64,000 bases of DNA. Source: Shimia isoporae (GTDB lineage Bacteria; Pseudomonadota; Alphaproteobacteria; Rhodobacterales; Rhodobacteraceae). The stretch covers positions 1-64,000 of the forward strand of contig NZ_SMGR01000006.1 of NCBI RefSeq assembly GCF_004346865.1, read 5' to 3'. Below the pieces are notes generated by a model. That model worked only from the letters and a program-made list of their open reading frames with translations. It had not been told where the DNA came from and made no database searches. Shown here piece after piece: positions 24,815 to 35,139 of the stretch (position 1 is the first letter of the stretch; each line of letters opens with the position of its first letter). A program made the translations under genes and the position numbers.

Positions 24815-24837
24815 AGTTTTGACGGTATCACAAGCTC

Positions 24838-25419
24838 ATGGAATTGCTTGAAGAAATTCGTTCATGTCGCATTTGTGCCGACCGGTTTGCGACAACGGCG
24901 ACAGCACATACCCCGCGTCCCGTGGTTTGGTTTAAGTCTGGTGCCCGAATCTTGATTGTCGGTCAGGCGCCTGGCGCAAGAGTGCATGAAAGCGGCAAAC
25001 CATTCACGGATCCGTCCGGGGATCGTTTGCGGGATTGGATGGGCGTTGATGAAAGGATTTTTTATGACCAGTCCCGTGTTGCGATTGTTCCAATGGCATT
25101 CTGTTTTCCTGGCTACAACGCCAAGGGAAGCGATCTGCCTCCGCCACCTATATGTGCCAAAACCTGGCGAACGAGAGTTTTGACGCAGTTAGGCGAGGCA
25201 CCGCTCGTTCTGGCCATTGGCGGATATGCGCAAAAGTGGCACATCGGCACAAAGATCGGTGTGACCGAGACCGTTAGGGCGTGGCGTGATCACGCACCGG
25301 CGCTCTTTCCCTTGCCTCATCCATCGTGGAGGAATACGGCATGGCTCAAGAAAAACCCGTGGTTTGAGGCAGAACTATTGCCGGAACTGCGGAGACGCAT
25401 TCAGGAGACCTTGGCGTGA
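24838..25419 (+). CDS. Uracil-DNA glycosylase family protein, probably 4Fe-4S
   Basis: 193 residues. The UDG fold is shown by VGQAPGARVHESGKPF followed by DPSGDRLRDWMG (active-site region) and the C-terminal motif LPHPSWRN. Four cysteines, 10, 13, 89 and 106, give the spacing C-x2-C-x75-C-x16-C, as in the iron-sulfur family 4/5 glycosylases. It therefore probably acts on deaminated bases in DNA. The gene overlaps the next (SseB-like) by four bases (GTGA). No clear Shine-Dalgarno is visible. It diverges from arsR over the shared operator. Confidence 0.85.
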   Translation: MELLEEIRSCRICADRFATTATAHTPRPVVWFKSGARILIVGQAPGARVHESGKPFTDPSGDRLRDWMGVDERIFYDQSRVAIVPMAFCFPGYNAKGSDLPPPPICAKTWRTRVLTQLGEAPLVLAIGGYAQKWHIGTKIGVTETVRAWRDHAPALFPLPHPSWRNTAWLKKNPWFEAELLPELRRRIQETLA

Positions 25420-26219
25420 GCGACAAACCATCGTCCATAACCCCCCTAGACCAGTTTCACGATGCCATGTCGGCGTCGCCGGACGATGACGGCGCACGGC
25501 TCAGGTTTTTTGAAAGGCTTGCAGATGCCGAGCTTTTTCTTTTGCTGGAGAAAGAGCCTGAAGGTGAACGTATTGCTCCTGAAATTTTCGAAACGTCGGA
25601 TGCGTCTTTTGTTCTGGTTTTTGACACCGAAGAGCGTCTGAGCCAATTCGTCGGGCGCGTCGCGCCTTATGCAGCTTTGTCCGGTCGGATCATTGCCACA
25701 ATGCTCGCTGATCAGGGGATTGGACTTGCATTGAACCCAGAGGTTGCGCCGTCTTCGATGTTGGTGCCTCCGGAAGCTTTGGGGTGGCTTGTCAACACAC
25801 TCACGCACGCGCCGGATCAGGTTGAGGCCAAAGTCGAAGCCTTCACAGCACCAGCCGGCCTTCCTGAGGTGCTGGTGACGGCCTTGGATGCCAAACTGGC
25901 CACAACCGGCGGACTTGCAAAGATGGCCTATTTGGTCGGCGTAACCTACGAAAACGGCGCGCGATCGCATATGCTCGGTTTTGTGGACGCTATCGAAGCG
26001 GCTCAGGGAGCATTGGCCAAAGCCGTTAACGAGGCACTCACATTTTCGGGTATCGAAGCAGGTGCCTTGGACGTGGGATTTTTTTCGGCAAATGACCCTG
26101 TTGCGGCGCAACTGGCGCGAGCTGGTTTGCGTTTTGACCTGCCTGAGCCGGAAACCTTGCAGGAATACAATCCCGTAAAGCCGGGGAGTGATCCAAGTAA
26201 ACCACCGATCCTTAAGTAA
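25416..26219 (+). CDS. SseB-family protein
   Basis: 267 residues. An SseB N-terminal domain spans about 10-125 (LADAELFLLLEKEP, VLVFDTEERLSQFVG, GLALNPEVAPSSMLVPPEALGW in pieces), followed by a second alpha/beta domain (LVGVTYENGARSHMLGFVDA) resembling the SseB C-terminal domain. Function in the family is poorly defined. The GTG start overlaps the glycosylase stop, so the two are co-translated. The gene ends 27 bp from the convergent ghrA-like gene. Confidence 0.8.
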   Translation: MSDKPSSITPLDQFHDAMSASPDDDGARLRFFERLADAELFLLLEKEPEGERIAPEIFETSDASFVLVFDTEERLSQFVGRVAPYAALSGRIIATMLADQGIGLALNPEVAPSSMLVPPEALGWLVNTLTHAPDQVEAKVEAFTAPAGLPEVLVTALDAKLATTGGLAKMAYLVGVTYENGARSHMLGFVDAIEAAQGALAKAVNEALTFSGIEAGALDVGFFSANDPVAAQLARAGLRFDLPEPETLQEYNPVKPGSDPSKPPILK

Positions 26220-26246
26220 GTTGCCTTTCTGTCTCCAATCCGGCAG

Positions 26247-27176
26247 CTAGTATCCTGCCGCGCGATCAACCAAATGCAGGAAAGGCAATTCCGCCTCACC
26301 GCGCCTGATGTTTTCAGCGATCACTTGTGACGCGGTTTTTGCACGAGTTTCCGAGGCGATATGCGGCGTGACCGTCACGCGCGGGTGCGACCAGAAACGA
26401 TGGTTGGTGGGTAAAGGCTCCACTCGAAACACATCCAGTGTAGCGTGGCCGATGTGCTCGGCATCCAAGGATTCAAGGAGCGCACCATCGTCGATAAGCT
26501 GACCCCGTCCAGGGTTTATGATGACGCTGTCTTTGGGTAGCCATGCCAAGCGATCAGTGTTCAGAAGGTTTTCGGTTGCAGGGGTCATGGGCAAAAGCAG
26601 GACAAGGATGTCCGCATTTTCCAGAGCTGTTTGCAAACCGTGTTCGCCATTTAGGCAGGCAATACCATTTACAAACTTTTCGCGGCGACTCCATCCGGTG
26701 ACGGGAAAGCCGAGTTCTGAAAGTGCCCGAGCACAAGCCAATCCCAATTCCCCAAGGCCCAATACCGTCACACGCCTATCTTGGGCGAGGGGGGGGACGT
26801 GGTCGCGCCATTGCCCGTCTTGACCGTTGATATGCAGGTCCATCCCCAGATGGTGACGCATCACGTGGCCGATCACAAATTCCACCATGCCTTGTGTCAT
26901 GCCCGGATCGACCATTCGAGCCAGCGGCTGAGTCAAAGTGACGTTGCCGACAACGTTTTCTACACCAGCCCAGAGGTTTAAAACGGCCTTACATCTTGTG
27001 TAAGGACGAAAGTCCTGCACTGGACTGTTCGGGGCATAAATAATGTAATCTACAACTTCAGGCGCAAAACTTGTTCTGAGATCGACTTGAAGACCGGCTT
27101 CCAAGAAGGCGTCGTTCAGCGTTTTCTCATATTGCGTCCATCGCTCTGGAAGAGCCGCAAACAGCGCATTGATCAT
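26247..27176 (-). CDS. D-2-hydroxyacid dehydrogenase, glyoxylate/hydroxypyruvate reductase A type
   Basis: 309 residues. The NAD(P)-binding motif is VLGLGELGLACARAL near residue 140. Catalytic elements are visible: NPGRGQLIDD with the conserved Arg, DVFRVEPLP with the catalytic Glu, and TPHIASET with the catalytic His. The short N-terminal domain with NLWAGVENV is typical of GhrA, which reduces glyoxylate and hydroxypyruvate. The gene overlaps the upstream VOC gene by four bases (ATGA), so they form a two-gene operon. Confidence 0.88.
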   Translation of the reverse strand: MINALFAALPERWTQYEKTLNDAFLEAGLQVDLRTSFAPEVVDYIIYAPNSPVQDFRPYTRCKAVLNLWAGVENVVGNVTLTQPLARMVDPGMTQGMVEFVIGHVMRHHLGMDLHINGQDGQWRDHVPPLAQDRRVTVLGLGELGLACARALSELGFPVTGWSRREKFVNGIACLNGEHGLQTALENADILVLLLPMTPATENLLNTDRLAWLPKDSVIINPGRGQLIDDGALLESLDAEHIGHATLDVFRVEPLPTNHRFWSHPRVTVTPHIASETRAKTASQVIAENIRRGEAELPFLHLVDRAAGY

Positions 27177-27583
27177 GTGGCGAAAACTCCGGCCATATCT
27201 GCAAACCCCTTGATTTCGATTGGATTGCCCGAAGGGTCCCGAAAGAACATAGTGCTTTGTTCGCCAGGTTCCCCGGTAAACCTAGTGAAAGGGGGAAGCA
27301 CGAAGTCGACGGCAGCTTCCTTCAGTTTCTCTGCCAATTCATCCCATTCGGGTTTTGGTAGGATCACTCCTAAGTGAGGCATTGGAACCATGTGGTCACC
27401 GACTTTGCCGGTTGCAGCTGTTTCAAATGGTGTTCCGAGATGAAGCGAAAGCTGGTGCCCAAAGAAATTGTAATCCACCCAGGTATCCGTGCTTCTTCCT
27501 TCCTGACATCCAAGTAGTTCGCCATAGAACGCACGGGCTTCGTTCAGATCGGTTACGTGGTAGGCAAGGTGAAAAACGCTCAT
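27173..27583 (-). CDS. VOC-family (glyoxalase/dioxygenase fold) protein
   Basis: 136 residues. Two beta-alpha-beta-beta-beta modules are visible: HLAYHVTDLNEARAFYGELLG with the first metal-ligand His, and MPHLGVILP. FFRDPSGNPIEIKGF at the C-terminus supplies the third ligand Glu. The reaction is unknown; VOC members include glyoxalases and fosfomycin-type transferases. The ATG at 27583 is preferred over an upstream in-frame ATG because GAGG lies about nine bases before it and the domain begins immediately. It is coupled to the ghrA-like gene and diverges from a LysR gene. Confidence 0.85.
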   Translation of the reverse strand: MSVFHLAYHVTDLNEARAFYGELLGCQEGRSTDTWVDYNFFGHQLSLHLGTPFETAATGKVGDHMVPMPHLGVILPKPEWDELAEKLKEAAVDFVLPPFTRFTGEPGEQSTMFFRDPSGNPIEIKGFADMAGVFAT

Positions 27584-27678
27584 GAAGAGATCCTCGAAAA
27601 CAGAGTGTGCGTTCAGGAATAGTCGGAGCTGTGACAATAGGATAGATTGTTTTTCAACTTTCAGACATAAGTAAAACT

Positions 27679-28512
27679 ATGGATTTAAGGTTTGTTGAGA
27701 CGCTTCTGGCGACGATTGATGGCGGTTCGATTGCTGCAGCCGCGCGTGCCCAAGGGATTACAGCAGCGGCCGCTACGCAACGAGTGGGAGCGCTTGAGGC
27801 AGAATTGAAAGTGTCCCTTCTGCAAAGGAACGGCCGTAATATGGCGGCAACACCTGCATGTGAGACAATTCTGTCGGATTTGCGGGAAATGTTGGCTTTG
27901 AGGGCGGGGTTGGAAGCTGAGCTGGCGCGCGAGGTGTTGTCCGGCACGCTGAGACTTGGGGCGATATCAACGGCGCTTGGGGAGTTTGGGTCTTCCATAA
28001 TTGCAAGTCTGGGAAAAAGTGCTCCGGACCTCGAACTAAAAGTTTTCCCCGGTGGGTCACAGGCGACTTACGAAAGCTTCACCCAAAGAACCGTCGACAT
28101 GGCGTTAGTGGTTAAGCCGCCATTTGAATTGCCCAAGACGGTGCGTTTTGACTCGGTTGTTCGCCATCCAATTGGTCTCGTTCGCCCGCGTGATGCACCT
28201 CGGGATATTCCCTTCGTAATATACGCCAGAGATAGCTGGGGCGGAAAGCTTTGCTTCGATGCGTTGACGGAATTGCACAACACCCCTCGTGTGCTATGCG
28301 AGATGGACGCTGTGGAGGCAATCGCGCAACTTGTTGCTGAAGGTGTCGGACAGGCTGTTTTGCCTTGGTGGGACGGGCTCCAACGGAATGCAGAGGCGTT
28401 GAATTTCGAACCGATTGTTGGCCACTTGAGAGAGGTCGGTTTGGTTAGCTGGCAAAGGGAAATAGAGAAGCCGGTCAATAGGCTTGTCCGGGAAGCTCTG
28501 GGGCTTTGCTAG
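27679..28512 (+). CDS. LysR-family transcriptional regulator
   Basis: 277 residues. N-terminal helix-turn-helix: FVETLLATIDGGSIAAAARA, with AATQRVGALEAEL as recognition region. The effector domain follows (TLRLGAISTALGEF, VDMALVVKPPFEL, VAEGVGQAVLPWW). It is shorter than the usual ~300 residues. It diverges from the VOC/ghrA pair over 95 bp, the classical LysR arrangement, so those genes are likely targets. Its stop overlaps the rodA stop by four bases on the opposite strand. Confidence 0.85.
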   Translation: MDLRFVETLLATIDGGSIAAAARAQGITAAAATQRVGALEAELKVSLLQRNGRNMAATPACETILSDLREMLALRAGLEAELAREVLSGTLRLGAISTALGEFGSSIIASLGKSAPDLELKVFPGGSQATYESFTQRTVDMALVVKPPFELPKTVRFDSVVRHPIGLVRPRDAPRDIPFVIYARDSWGGKLCFDALTELHNTPRVLCEMDAVEAIAQLVAEGVGQAVLPWWDGLQRNAEALNFEPIVGHLREVGLVSWQREIEKPVNRLVREALGLC

Positions 28513-29648
28513 CGAGGGCGGTGTACATGGGCGCTTTGCACAAGGCCAAAGGCCATCATCAAGACCAGCATTGCAGATCCACCATAGCTTACTAAAGGCA
28601 GAGGCACACCGACGACGGGTGCCAATCCCATGACCATGGACATATTGACCGCAAAAAACAGGAAGAAAGCACCTGCAATCCCAATTGTAAGCAGGGAAGC
28701 AAAACGGTCCCTGTTTGTGACGGCGGAAGCCACGCAAAACAGAATGATCAAGGCATAGAGAGCCAGAAGCGACACCGCGCCAATATAGCCAAATTCTTCC
28801 GCCAAAGTAGTGAAGATGAAATCGGTGTGTTTTTCAGGCAAGAAGTTCAGGCGGCTTTGCGTTCCCTGCATAAATCCTCGGCCAGTCCATCCGCCTGATC
28901 CAAGCGCAATTTTGGACTGTGTAATGTGGTACCCGGCGCCCAGAGGATCTGACGCAGGATCAAGGAAGGTATCGATGCGACGATACTGGTAGTCTTTCAA
29001 CAATTGCCAAGACGTGTCGCGTGACCGGAACACAGCAAACACCAGGCCAACACCCATGCTAAGGACAGCCGTGAAATACCCCCAGTGAACACCAGCCGCG
29101 AACATGACAATCGCTCCACCGGTTAGCAAAAGAATAGACGTACCAAGATCCGGTTGACGCAAAACCAGTGCCGTTGGGATCAGGATCAGAAGAACGGGCA
29201 GAAGAACGTATTGAGGGCGTGACGTTTTGCGCGGTGGCAACCAGTCGTAATAGGCCGCGAGAGCCATAACCAAAGTGACTTTCATCAATTCGCTCGGCTG
29301 AAGGCGCATAAAGCCCAGATCAATCCAGCGCTGGGCTCCCATGCCGACGCTGCCAATTATTTCTACCAGAACAAGTAGAACCAGCGAGCCAAGATATGCC
29401 GCGCCCGAGATCGAGCGCCAGAACCAGATCGGTACCATTGCAATGACGAGCATGAGGACCACGCCCATGGCATACCGTTTCATTTGAGGTTCTGCCCAAG
29501 GGGAAAACGACCCGCCCGCGACAGAATACAGCATCAGAAAGCCGACGCCTGCTACCGCGGAAATCAGCAGAAAAAGCGCCCAATTCAGATGCAGGATTTT
29601 GCGTGGGCCTGACGGCACATGTTTGACGGAGTACTCAAGATAACTCAC
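28509..29648 (-). CDS. rodA: Rod-shape SEDS glycosyltransferase RodA
   Basis: 379 residues from GTG 29648, which has AGGAG six bases upstream; a longer in-frame extension inside mrdA is not used. About ten membrane helices. SEDS motifs seen: GAQRWIDLGFMRLQPSELMKV in parts, QPDLGTS, GRGFMQGTQS and EFGYIGAVSLL, with VPLPLVSYGGSAM near the end. Polymerises glycan from lipid II for side-wall growth together with PBP2, encoded 10 bp upstream. Last gene of the mreBCD-mrdA-rodA operon. Confidence 0.95.
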   Translation of the reverse strand: MSYLEYSVKHVPSGPRKILHLNWALFLLISAVAGVGFLMLYSVAGGSFSPWAEPQMKRYAMGVVLMLVIAMVPIWFWRSISGAAYLGSLVLLVLVEIIGSVGMGAQRWIDLGFMRLQPSELMKVTLVMALAAYYDWLPPRKTSRPQYVLLPVLLILIPTALVLRQPDLGTSILLLTGGAIVMFAAGVHWGYFTAVLSMGVGLVFAVFRSRDTSWQLLKDYQYRRIDTFLDPASDPLGAGYHITQSKIALGSGGWTGRGFMQGTQSRLNFLPEKHTDFIFTTLAEEFGYIGAVSLLALYALIILFCVASAVTNRDRFASLLTIGIAGAFFLFFAVNMSMVMGLAPVVGVPLPLVSYGGSAMLVLMMAFGLVQSAHVHRPR

Positions 29649-29658
29649 GGTGCTCTCC

Positions 29659-31602
29659 TCAAACTCGATCCCGACGAGTGATGTTCCGTCCGGGGAGGAG
29701 TTCACGCAGTTCTTCTTGTTGCTCCTCGATGCGTTTCCTGTCCTTGGCGGGGTAGGCCGCGAGCGGCGGCTGGCCGCCATATAGCGCCTGAAGCGTGATA
29801 TCGCGTGCAATTGGTGCCGCCGCTTTTGATCCGCCGCCTCCGTGCTCGACAACGACTGCTACGGCGATCTGTGGATCATCATAAGGGGCGTAATTGACGT
29901 AGAGAGCGTGGTCGCGGCGGTTCCAAGGCAAGTCTTCATTCCGGGTCACTCCGCGTGCTCGTTCGGCCGCAGTGATGTTGCGGACTTGCGACGTGCCCGT
30001 TTTGCCGGCCATCCTGAGGCCGTCCTCGATAATCCGGCTGCCATAGGCGGTTCCGCGTCTATGGTTGGAGACTTCGTACATGCCGCGTCGGACCTCGTTC
30101 AGAAAGGCCTCATTGATACCCAAGCGTTCAGCTGGCGCAGATGGCATATCTTTGCCGTTTATTGATTTGACAATTCTCGGCACGACGTCCCGTCCGGTCG
30201 CAAGCCTTGAAGTCATGACCGCTAGTTGTAGCGGAGAAGTAAGCACGAACCCCTGGCCAATGGACACGTTGACTGTGTCGCCAACCACCCAGTCGGCTCC
30301 CCGAACCTGATTTTTCCAGTTGCGTGTTGGGTTCAGGCCGGATGCGACACCCGACAAAGGAAGATCGAAGCGTTGACCGATACCAAAACGAGCCGCCATT
30401 GACGAAATCTTGTCGATCCCCACTTCGAGGGCCAGTTCGTAGAAATAGACATCGCAACTTTCCCGGAGCGCCTGAGCCAGGTTGACATGGCCATGGCCGG
30501 CGCGTTTCCAGCAGTGAAAACGACGGTTCGAGACTTCCAAATGGCCAGGGCACCAGACCGTTTGCTCCGGATGTGCTATGCCCGCATCCAGCGCCGCCAG
30601 TGCCGTAATCATCTTGAAAGTAGAGCCCGGCGGATAAGTGCCTTGAACGGACTTGGCCGCCAACGGGCGGTGGTCGTTGTCTGTCAGAGCACGATAGTCA
30701 GCAACCGAAATGCCTTCGACGAAGAGATTTGGATCAAACGTTGGTGCAGAGGCGATTGTAAGAAGATCGCCATTCCGGCAATCCATAACGATCGCGGCGG
30801 CACTCTCTTCACCAAGACGGGCTTGCGTATAGCTCTGCAAACTCTGATCAATGGTCAGTTGGACGTCGTCGCCCTGCTGGCCTTCCCGTCTGTCCAACTC
30901 ACGCATGATGCGTCCGACTGCGTTGACTTCGACACGCTTTGTGCCGGCCTTGCCTCGCAGGGAAGTCTCGAGCTTTCCTTCGAGTCCGACCTTGCCGATT
31001 TGAAACCGCGGAATGCGCAGCAACTGATCTGGGTTCTCGATTTTTGACAAATCGTAATCTGACACCGGTCCGACGTAGCCGACGACATGAGCAAAGTCGC
31101 CGCGCAAGGGGTAGAAGCGGGATAAGCCCACTTCCGGCGTTACACCGGGAAGGGCGGGAGTGTTGACGGCCACTCGGGAAAGTTCATCCCACGAAATGCG
31201 ATCAGCAATTGTCACCGGCAAGAAGGGCGGGGAACGCTCCATTTCGGTTGCGGCGGCCTCGAGTTCTCCTGGATCGAGTTCAATCAGAGACGATAGGCGA
31301 CCTATTACCGCGTCCACGTCACCTGCATCCTCTGGAACGAGGGTGATGCGATAGGCAGGCTCATTGCGGGCAAGCACGACCCCATTGCGATCAAAAACCT
31401 CGCCACGTGCCGGAGGTATCAGTCGGATGTTGATGCGGTTTTCTTCGGCCAACAGACGAAACTGGTCGGCTTGGTTGAGTTGCAGTTGGCGCATCCGAAG
31501 CCCGAGGCCGCCCATAAACGCGAGCTGCGCTCCTCCGAGCAGTAAGGCGCGGCGTGTCACACGGGCATGGGTTTCAGCGTTTTCTTGCGGGTTCTTTCTC
31601 AT
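29659..31602 (-). CDS. mrdA: Penicillin-binding protein 2 (transpeptidase of the elongasome)
   Basis: 647 residues. A short cytoplasmic N-terminus and membrane helix (~18-40) are followed by the dimerisation/pedestal domain (PPARGEVFDRNG, VVGYVG). The transpeptidase domain carries the active-site motif GSTFK, a SCD motif (the SxD form usual in PBP2) and KTGTS. Crosslinks new peptidoglycan during side-wall elongation with RodA. The ATG overlaps the mreD stop (ATGA). Confidence 0.96.
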   Translation of the reverse strand: MRKNPQENAETHARVTRRALLLGGAQLAFMGGLGLRMRQLQLNQADQFRLLAEENRINIRLIPPARGEVFDRNGVVLARNEPAYRITLVPEDAGDVDAVIGRLSSLIELDPGELEAAATEMERSPPFLPVTIADRISWDELSRVAVNTPALPGVTPEVGLSRFYPLRGDFAHVVGYVGPVSDYDLSKIENPDQLLRIPRFQIGKVGLEGKLETSLRGKAGTKRVEVNAVGRIMRELDRREGQQGDDVQLTIDQSLQSYTQARLGEESAAAIVMDCRNGDLLTIASAPTFDPNLFVEGISVADYRALTDNDHRPLAAKSVQGTYPPGSTFKMITALAALDAGIAHPEQTVWCPGHLEVSNRRFHCWKRAGHGHVNLAQALRESCDVYFYELALEVGIDKISSMAARFGIGQRFDLPLSGVASGLNPTRNWKNQVRGADWVVGDTVNVSIGQGFVLTSPLQLAVMTSRLATGRDVVPRIVKSINGKDMPSAPAERLGINEAFLNEVRRGMYEVSNHRRGTAYGSRIIEDGLRMAGKTGTSQVRNITAAERARGVTRNEDLPWNRRDHALYVNYAPYDDPQIAVAVVVEHGGGGSKAAAPIARDITLQALYGGQPPLAAYPAKDRKRIEEQQEELRELLPGRNITRRDRV

Positions 31603-32135
31603 GACGCCGCTCCGAACTGACCGTCACGGGCCGCCTGTCTGCGCACGCCGAAAAACACTTGCGACAACAAAACGACCAACGGGTAGGCTGCTACATTCAT
31701 CATCGCTTGAATAAGCGTCAGGCCCAGCGAGGGTCGATCGACAAAAAACATCATTAAAACAAGCCGTGCGCCCAACGCGATAGCCACCATCAAAGCCGCC
31801 GCAGTAGCCCACTCCGAAACAAAGGTTGCGTCTCGGATCGTTGGGGCACGTTTGCGTTGCACTTCCACGGCCAGAACCATCACAAAAGCACCAAGTCCTG
31901 GAGGTCGCATCAGCAAGAAATCCTCAAGGAGAAACAAAATGGCGACCAGCCACGCAGGTGTATAGTCGGGCTGACGGGCCGCCCAAGCCATGCACAAAAC
32001 CACCATCAAGTTCGGACCAGCCCAGAGTTGTGGTGCAGTGCTAAAGGGCATCAACTTGAAAAAGATGATCGACAGACACAGGAACACGAACAGAATCCGC
32101 ATTCCCCAAACACGGGATGTGACACCTTCAGCCAT
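31599..32135 (-). CDS. mreD: Rod shape-determining protein MreD
   Basis: 178 residues with five to six hydrophobic helices, small and poorly conserved as usual for MreD. GPNLMVVLCMAWAARQPDYTP and FLLEDFLLMRPPGLGAF fit the family. The start at 32135 follows GGAGAG at good spacing and overlaps the mreC stop by eight bases (ATGGCTGA), whereas the in-frame ATG at 32165 has no Shine-Dalgarno. Membrane scaffold linking MreBC with PBP2 and RodA. Confidence 0.85.
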   Translation of the reverse strand: MAEGVTSRVWGMRILFVFLCLSIIFFKLMPFSTAPQLWAGPNLMVVLCMAWAARQPDYTPAWLVAILFLLEDFLLMRPPGLGAFVMVLAVEVQRKRAPTIRDATFVSEWATAAALMVAIALGARLVLMMFFVDRPSLGLTLIQAMMNVAAYPLVVLLSQVFFGVRRQAARDGQFGAAS

Positions 32136-33021
32136 CACGCTCTCCCGCTCCGCCTGGGCGACCATCTGGTCGAACGATGCTGCCGTGGGTATCTATGCGC
32201 TCCTGACCGTGGTGTCGTAGGACACGCAAGAACTCGAGCCTTTCGTAGTCGGCTGCCAGCCTCACTCGCAAACGCCCCGATGGGTCAACGGCAACTTGCC
32301 CAATAAGGAGGCCGCCGGGAAACACGCCGCCATCTCCAGAGGTCACGACCCGATCTCCCGGGCGGACCAAATCCGGTGTCTCAACAAAGTCTATCAAAGG
32401 CGCAACGGAGTTGTCTCCGACTATCAAAGCAGCCTGTCCAGACTGCTGAATTACCGCCGGAATGCGGCTCGAGTTGTCAGTCAGTAGCAAAACGCGGGAC
32501 GAGTTGTTGCCCACGCCGGAGATCCTGCCGACGAGACCAACACCATCCATTGCCGCCCAGCCATCAACGATACCGTCACGTTGCCCGATATTCAGAAGAA
32601 CTGATTGTCTGAATGGAGATCCGCTATCCGCAAGGACGACCCCGGTGATGAATGTAAGACGAGGGTCAAGCCGCACATTGTTCAAGTCAAGAAGTCGCGC
32701 ATTTTCTTGCTCCAATTGGAGCGCGGCCTCTTTCCAGACCTTCATTTGCTGAAGCTCGCGTCGCAACTCGCGGTTTTGCTCGACGATCCTCTGATAACTT
32801 TGGAAATCGCGCAGCAAATTCACTGCGCCGGTCACAGGCGACATGGCCCAATCAAAGCTCGGAACCACAGCGTCGGTGATTTGCGCGCGGAAGCGTTCCA
32901 CGCGGGGGCTGTCGATACGCCAGACGATGAAAACACCAATCAGGACCAGCAGGATCACACCGAGAAGCAACCGCTTCAGCGGGCCAGAAAAGTCTTCGCC
33001 CTGATTGCGATCCCGTGCCAA
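32128..33021 (-). CDS. mreC: Rod shape-determining protein MreC
   Basis: 297 residues. One membrane helix (~17-35), then a periplasmic coiled coil (~75-110; QNRELRRELQQMKVW, LQLEQENARLLDL), then the double beta-barrel domain with GVVLADSGSPFRQS, GRISGVGNNSSRVLLLTD and DRVVTSGDGGVFPGGLLIG. Activates PBP2/RodA in the periplasm. Lies 79 bp after mreB and overlaps mreD. Confidence 0.93.
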   Translation of the reverse strand: MARDRNQGEDFSGPLKRLLLGVILLVLIGVFIVWRIDSPRVERFRAQITDAVVPSFDWAMSPVTGAVNLLRDFQSYQRIVEQNRELRRELQQMKVWKEAALQLEQENARLLDLNNVRLDPRLTFITGVVLADSGSPFRQSVLLNIGQRDGIVDGWAAMDGVGLVGRISGVGNNSSRVLLLTDNSSRIPAVIQQSGQAALIVGDNSVAPLIDFVETPDLVRPGDRVVTSGDGGVFPGGLLIGQVAVDPSGRLRVRLAADYERLEFLRVLRHHGQERIDTHGSIVRPDGRPGGAGERDG

Positions 33022-33100
33022 CGTGCCCCCGATATCAGATGGTGGTTACAGGTGTAGCACGCCGAGGCGCGCCGACCAAACTCACATGTGGGTCAGACCC

Positions 33101-34303
<1,203 letters not shown>

Positions 34304-34948
34304 TCAGAATGCGAAGCCGACAGTGGCGGCCCATCCTTCATCTTTGGTTTCGCTTCCATTGTAGGAGATGTTCAGCATTGCCATGTCGTTGAAGGCGTAA
34401 GTACCACCGACACGCCAATATTTGTGGTCGTAGAAGTCGGAGTGACCATAGTGCGCGTCAAGCGAGATCGCATCGTTTACGGCAAAGCCAATCTCGCCAC
34501 GATAGTTCCAGTTTTTGTTCTCGGGATCGTAGGCCACATAGGCTGTCAGATCGACACGGTCCGAAGCGGAGTAGGTCAGCTCGTTTTTGATCTCACCGTA
34601 GTCGGACCCAGTACGGTCATAGAAGTAGTGCGCATAGCTGACATCGTAGAAGAACGAGCTGCCGAGTTCTGTGCGATAGCCAAAATAGAGATCGGTTTCC
34701 CACTTGTTGTTGTCGCCGGCACCAAAATCTACGTTGGACATCCATGTACCAACATAGAACTTGCCGATTTCGGCTTCGACCCAAGGCTGTACTGCAGCCC
34801 GCCCGTCTGACTGGCTAACGCCGTCTAGAATGTAGTTGGATGTGAAATCTACACCGTAGTTCCAGGTAATGCCTTGGGCATGGGCACCACCGGCAGCGAT
34901 CATCGGTGCGCAAAGGGCTGCAATGGCGGCTGTTTTGCGGAGGGTCAT
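34304..34948 (-). CDS. TorF/Gcw_chp-family outer-membrane beta-barrel protein, copy 1
   Basis: 214 residues. The signal peptide ends near AHA (residue ~25). The mature part is aromatic and alternating, typical of a small outer-membrane barrel, and ends in Phe (VGFAF). GVDFTSNYILDGVSQSDG and WMSNVDFGAGDNNKWETDLYF (in parts) are hallmarks of the Gcw_chp/TIGR02001 family, putative porins of unknown substrate. AAGGA precedes the ATG; a longer in-frame start lacks it. A paralogue lies 190 bp upstream. Confidence 0.8.
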   Translation of the reverse strand: MTLRKTAAIAALCAPMIAAGGAHAQGITWNYGVDFTSNYILDGVSQSDGRAAVQPWVEAEIGKFYVGTWMSNVDFGAGDNNKWETDLYFGYRTELGSSFFYDVSYAHYFYDRTGSDYGEIKNELTYSASDRVDLTAYVAYDPENKNWNYRGEIGFAVNDAISLDAHYGHSDFYDHKYWRVGGTYAFNDMAMLNISYNGSETKDEGWAATVGFAF

Positions 34949-35139
34949 GGTCGTCTTCCTTGATATTCCGTTGGGGAGTGATGGCGTTTCAACGCGCATA
35001 TGGTTTCAAGGGACGAAGGGTTCAACGTGACTTGTTGGAAGCGGTCGGTTTTAGGCGCAATCTTGCGAAAAGGCGGCATGAATCCGCCAAAGCCGGTCAG
35101 CCCGTAGGCTGCCCGGCTAGTGTTTTGATCCGATGATGA

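Noticed and set aside
25446-26111. A 221-residue minus-strand frame
   Set aside because: Antisense to the SseB-family gene, with basic and Cys-rich composition and no recognisable domain.
29659-31602. SCD instead of SxN in PBP2 taken as a missing catalytic residue
   Set aside because: The SxD form is usual in the PBP2/MrdA class, and the GSTFK and KTGTS motifs are intact.
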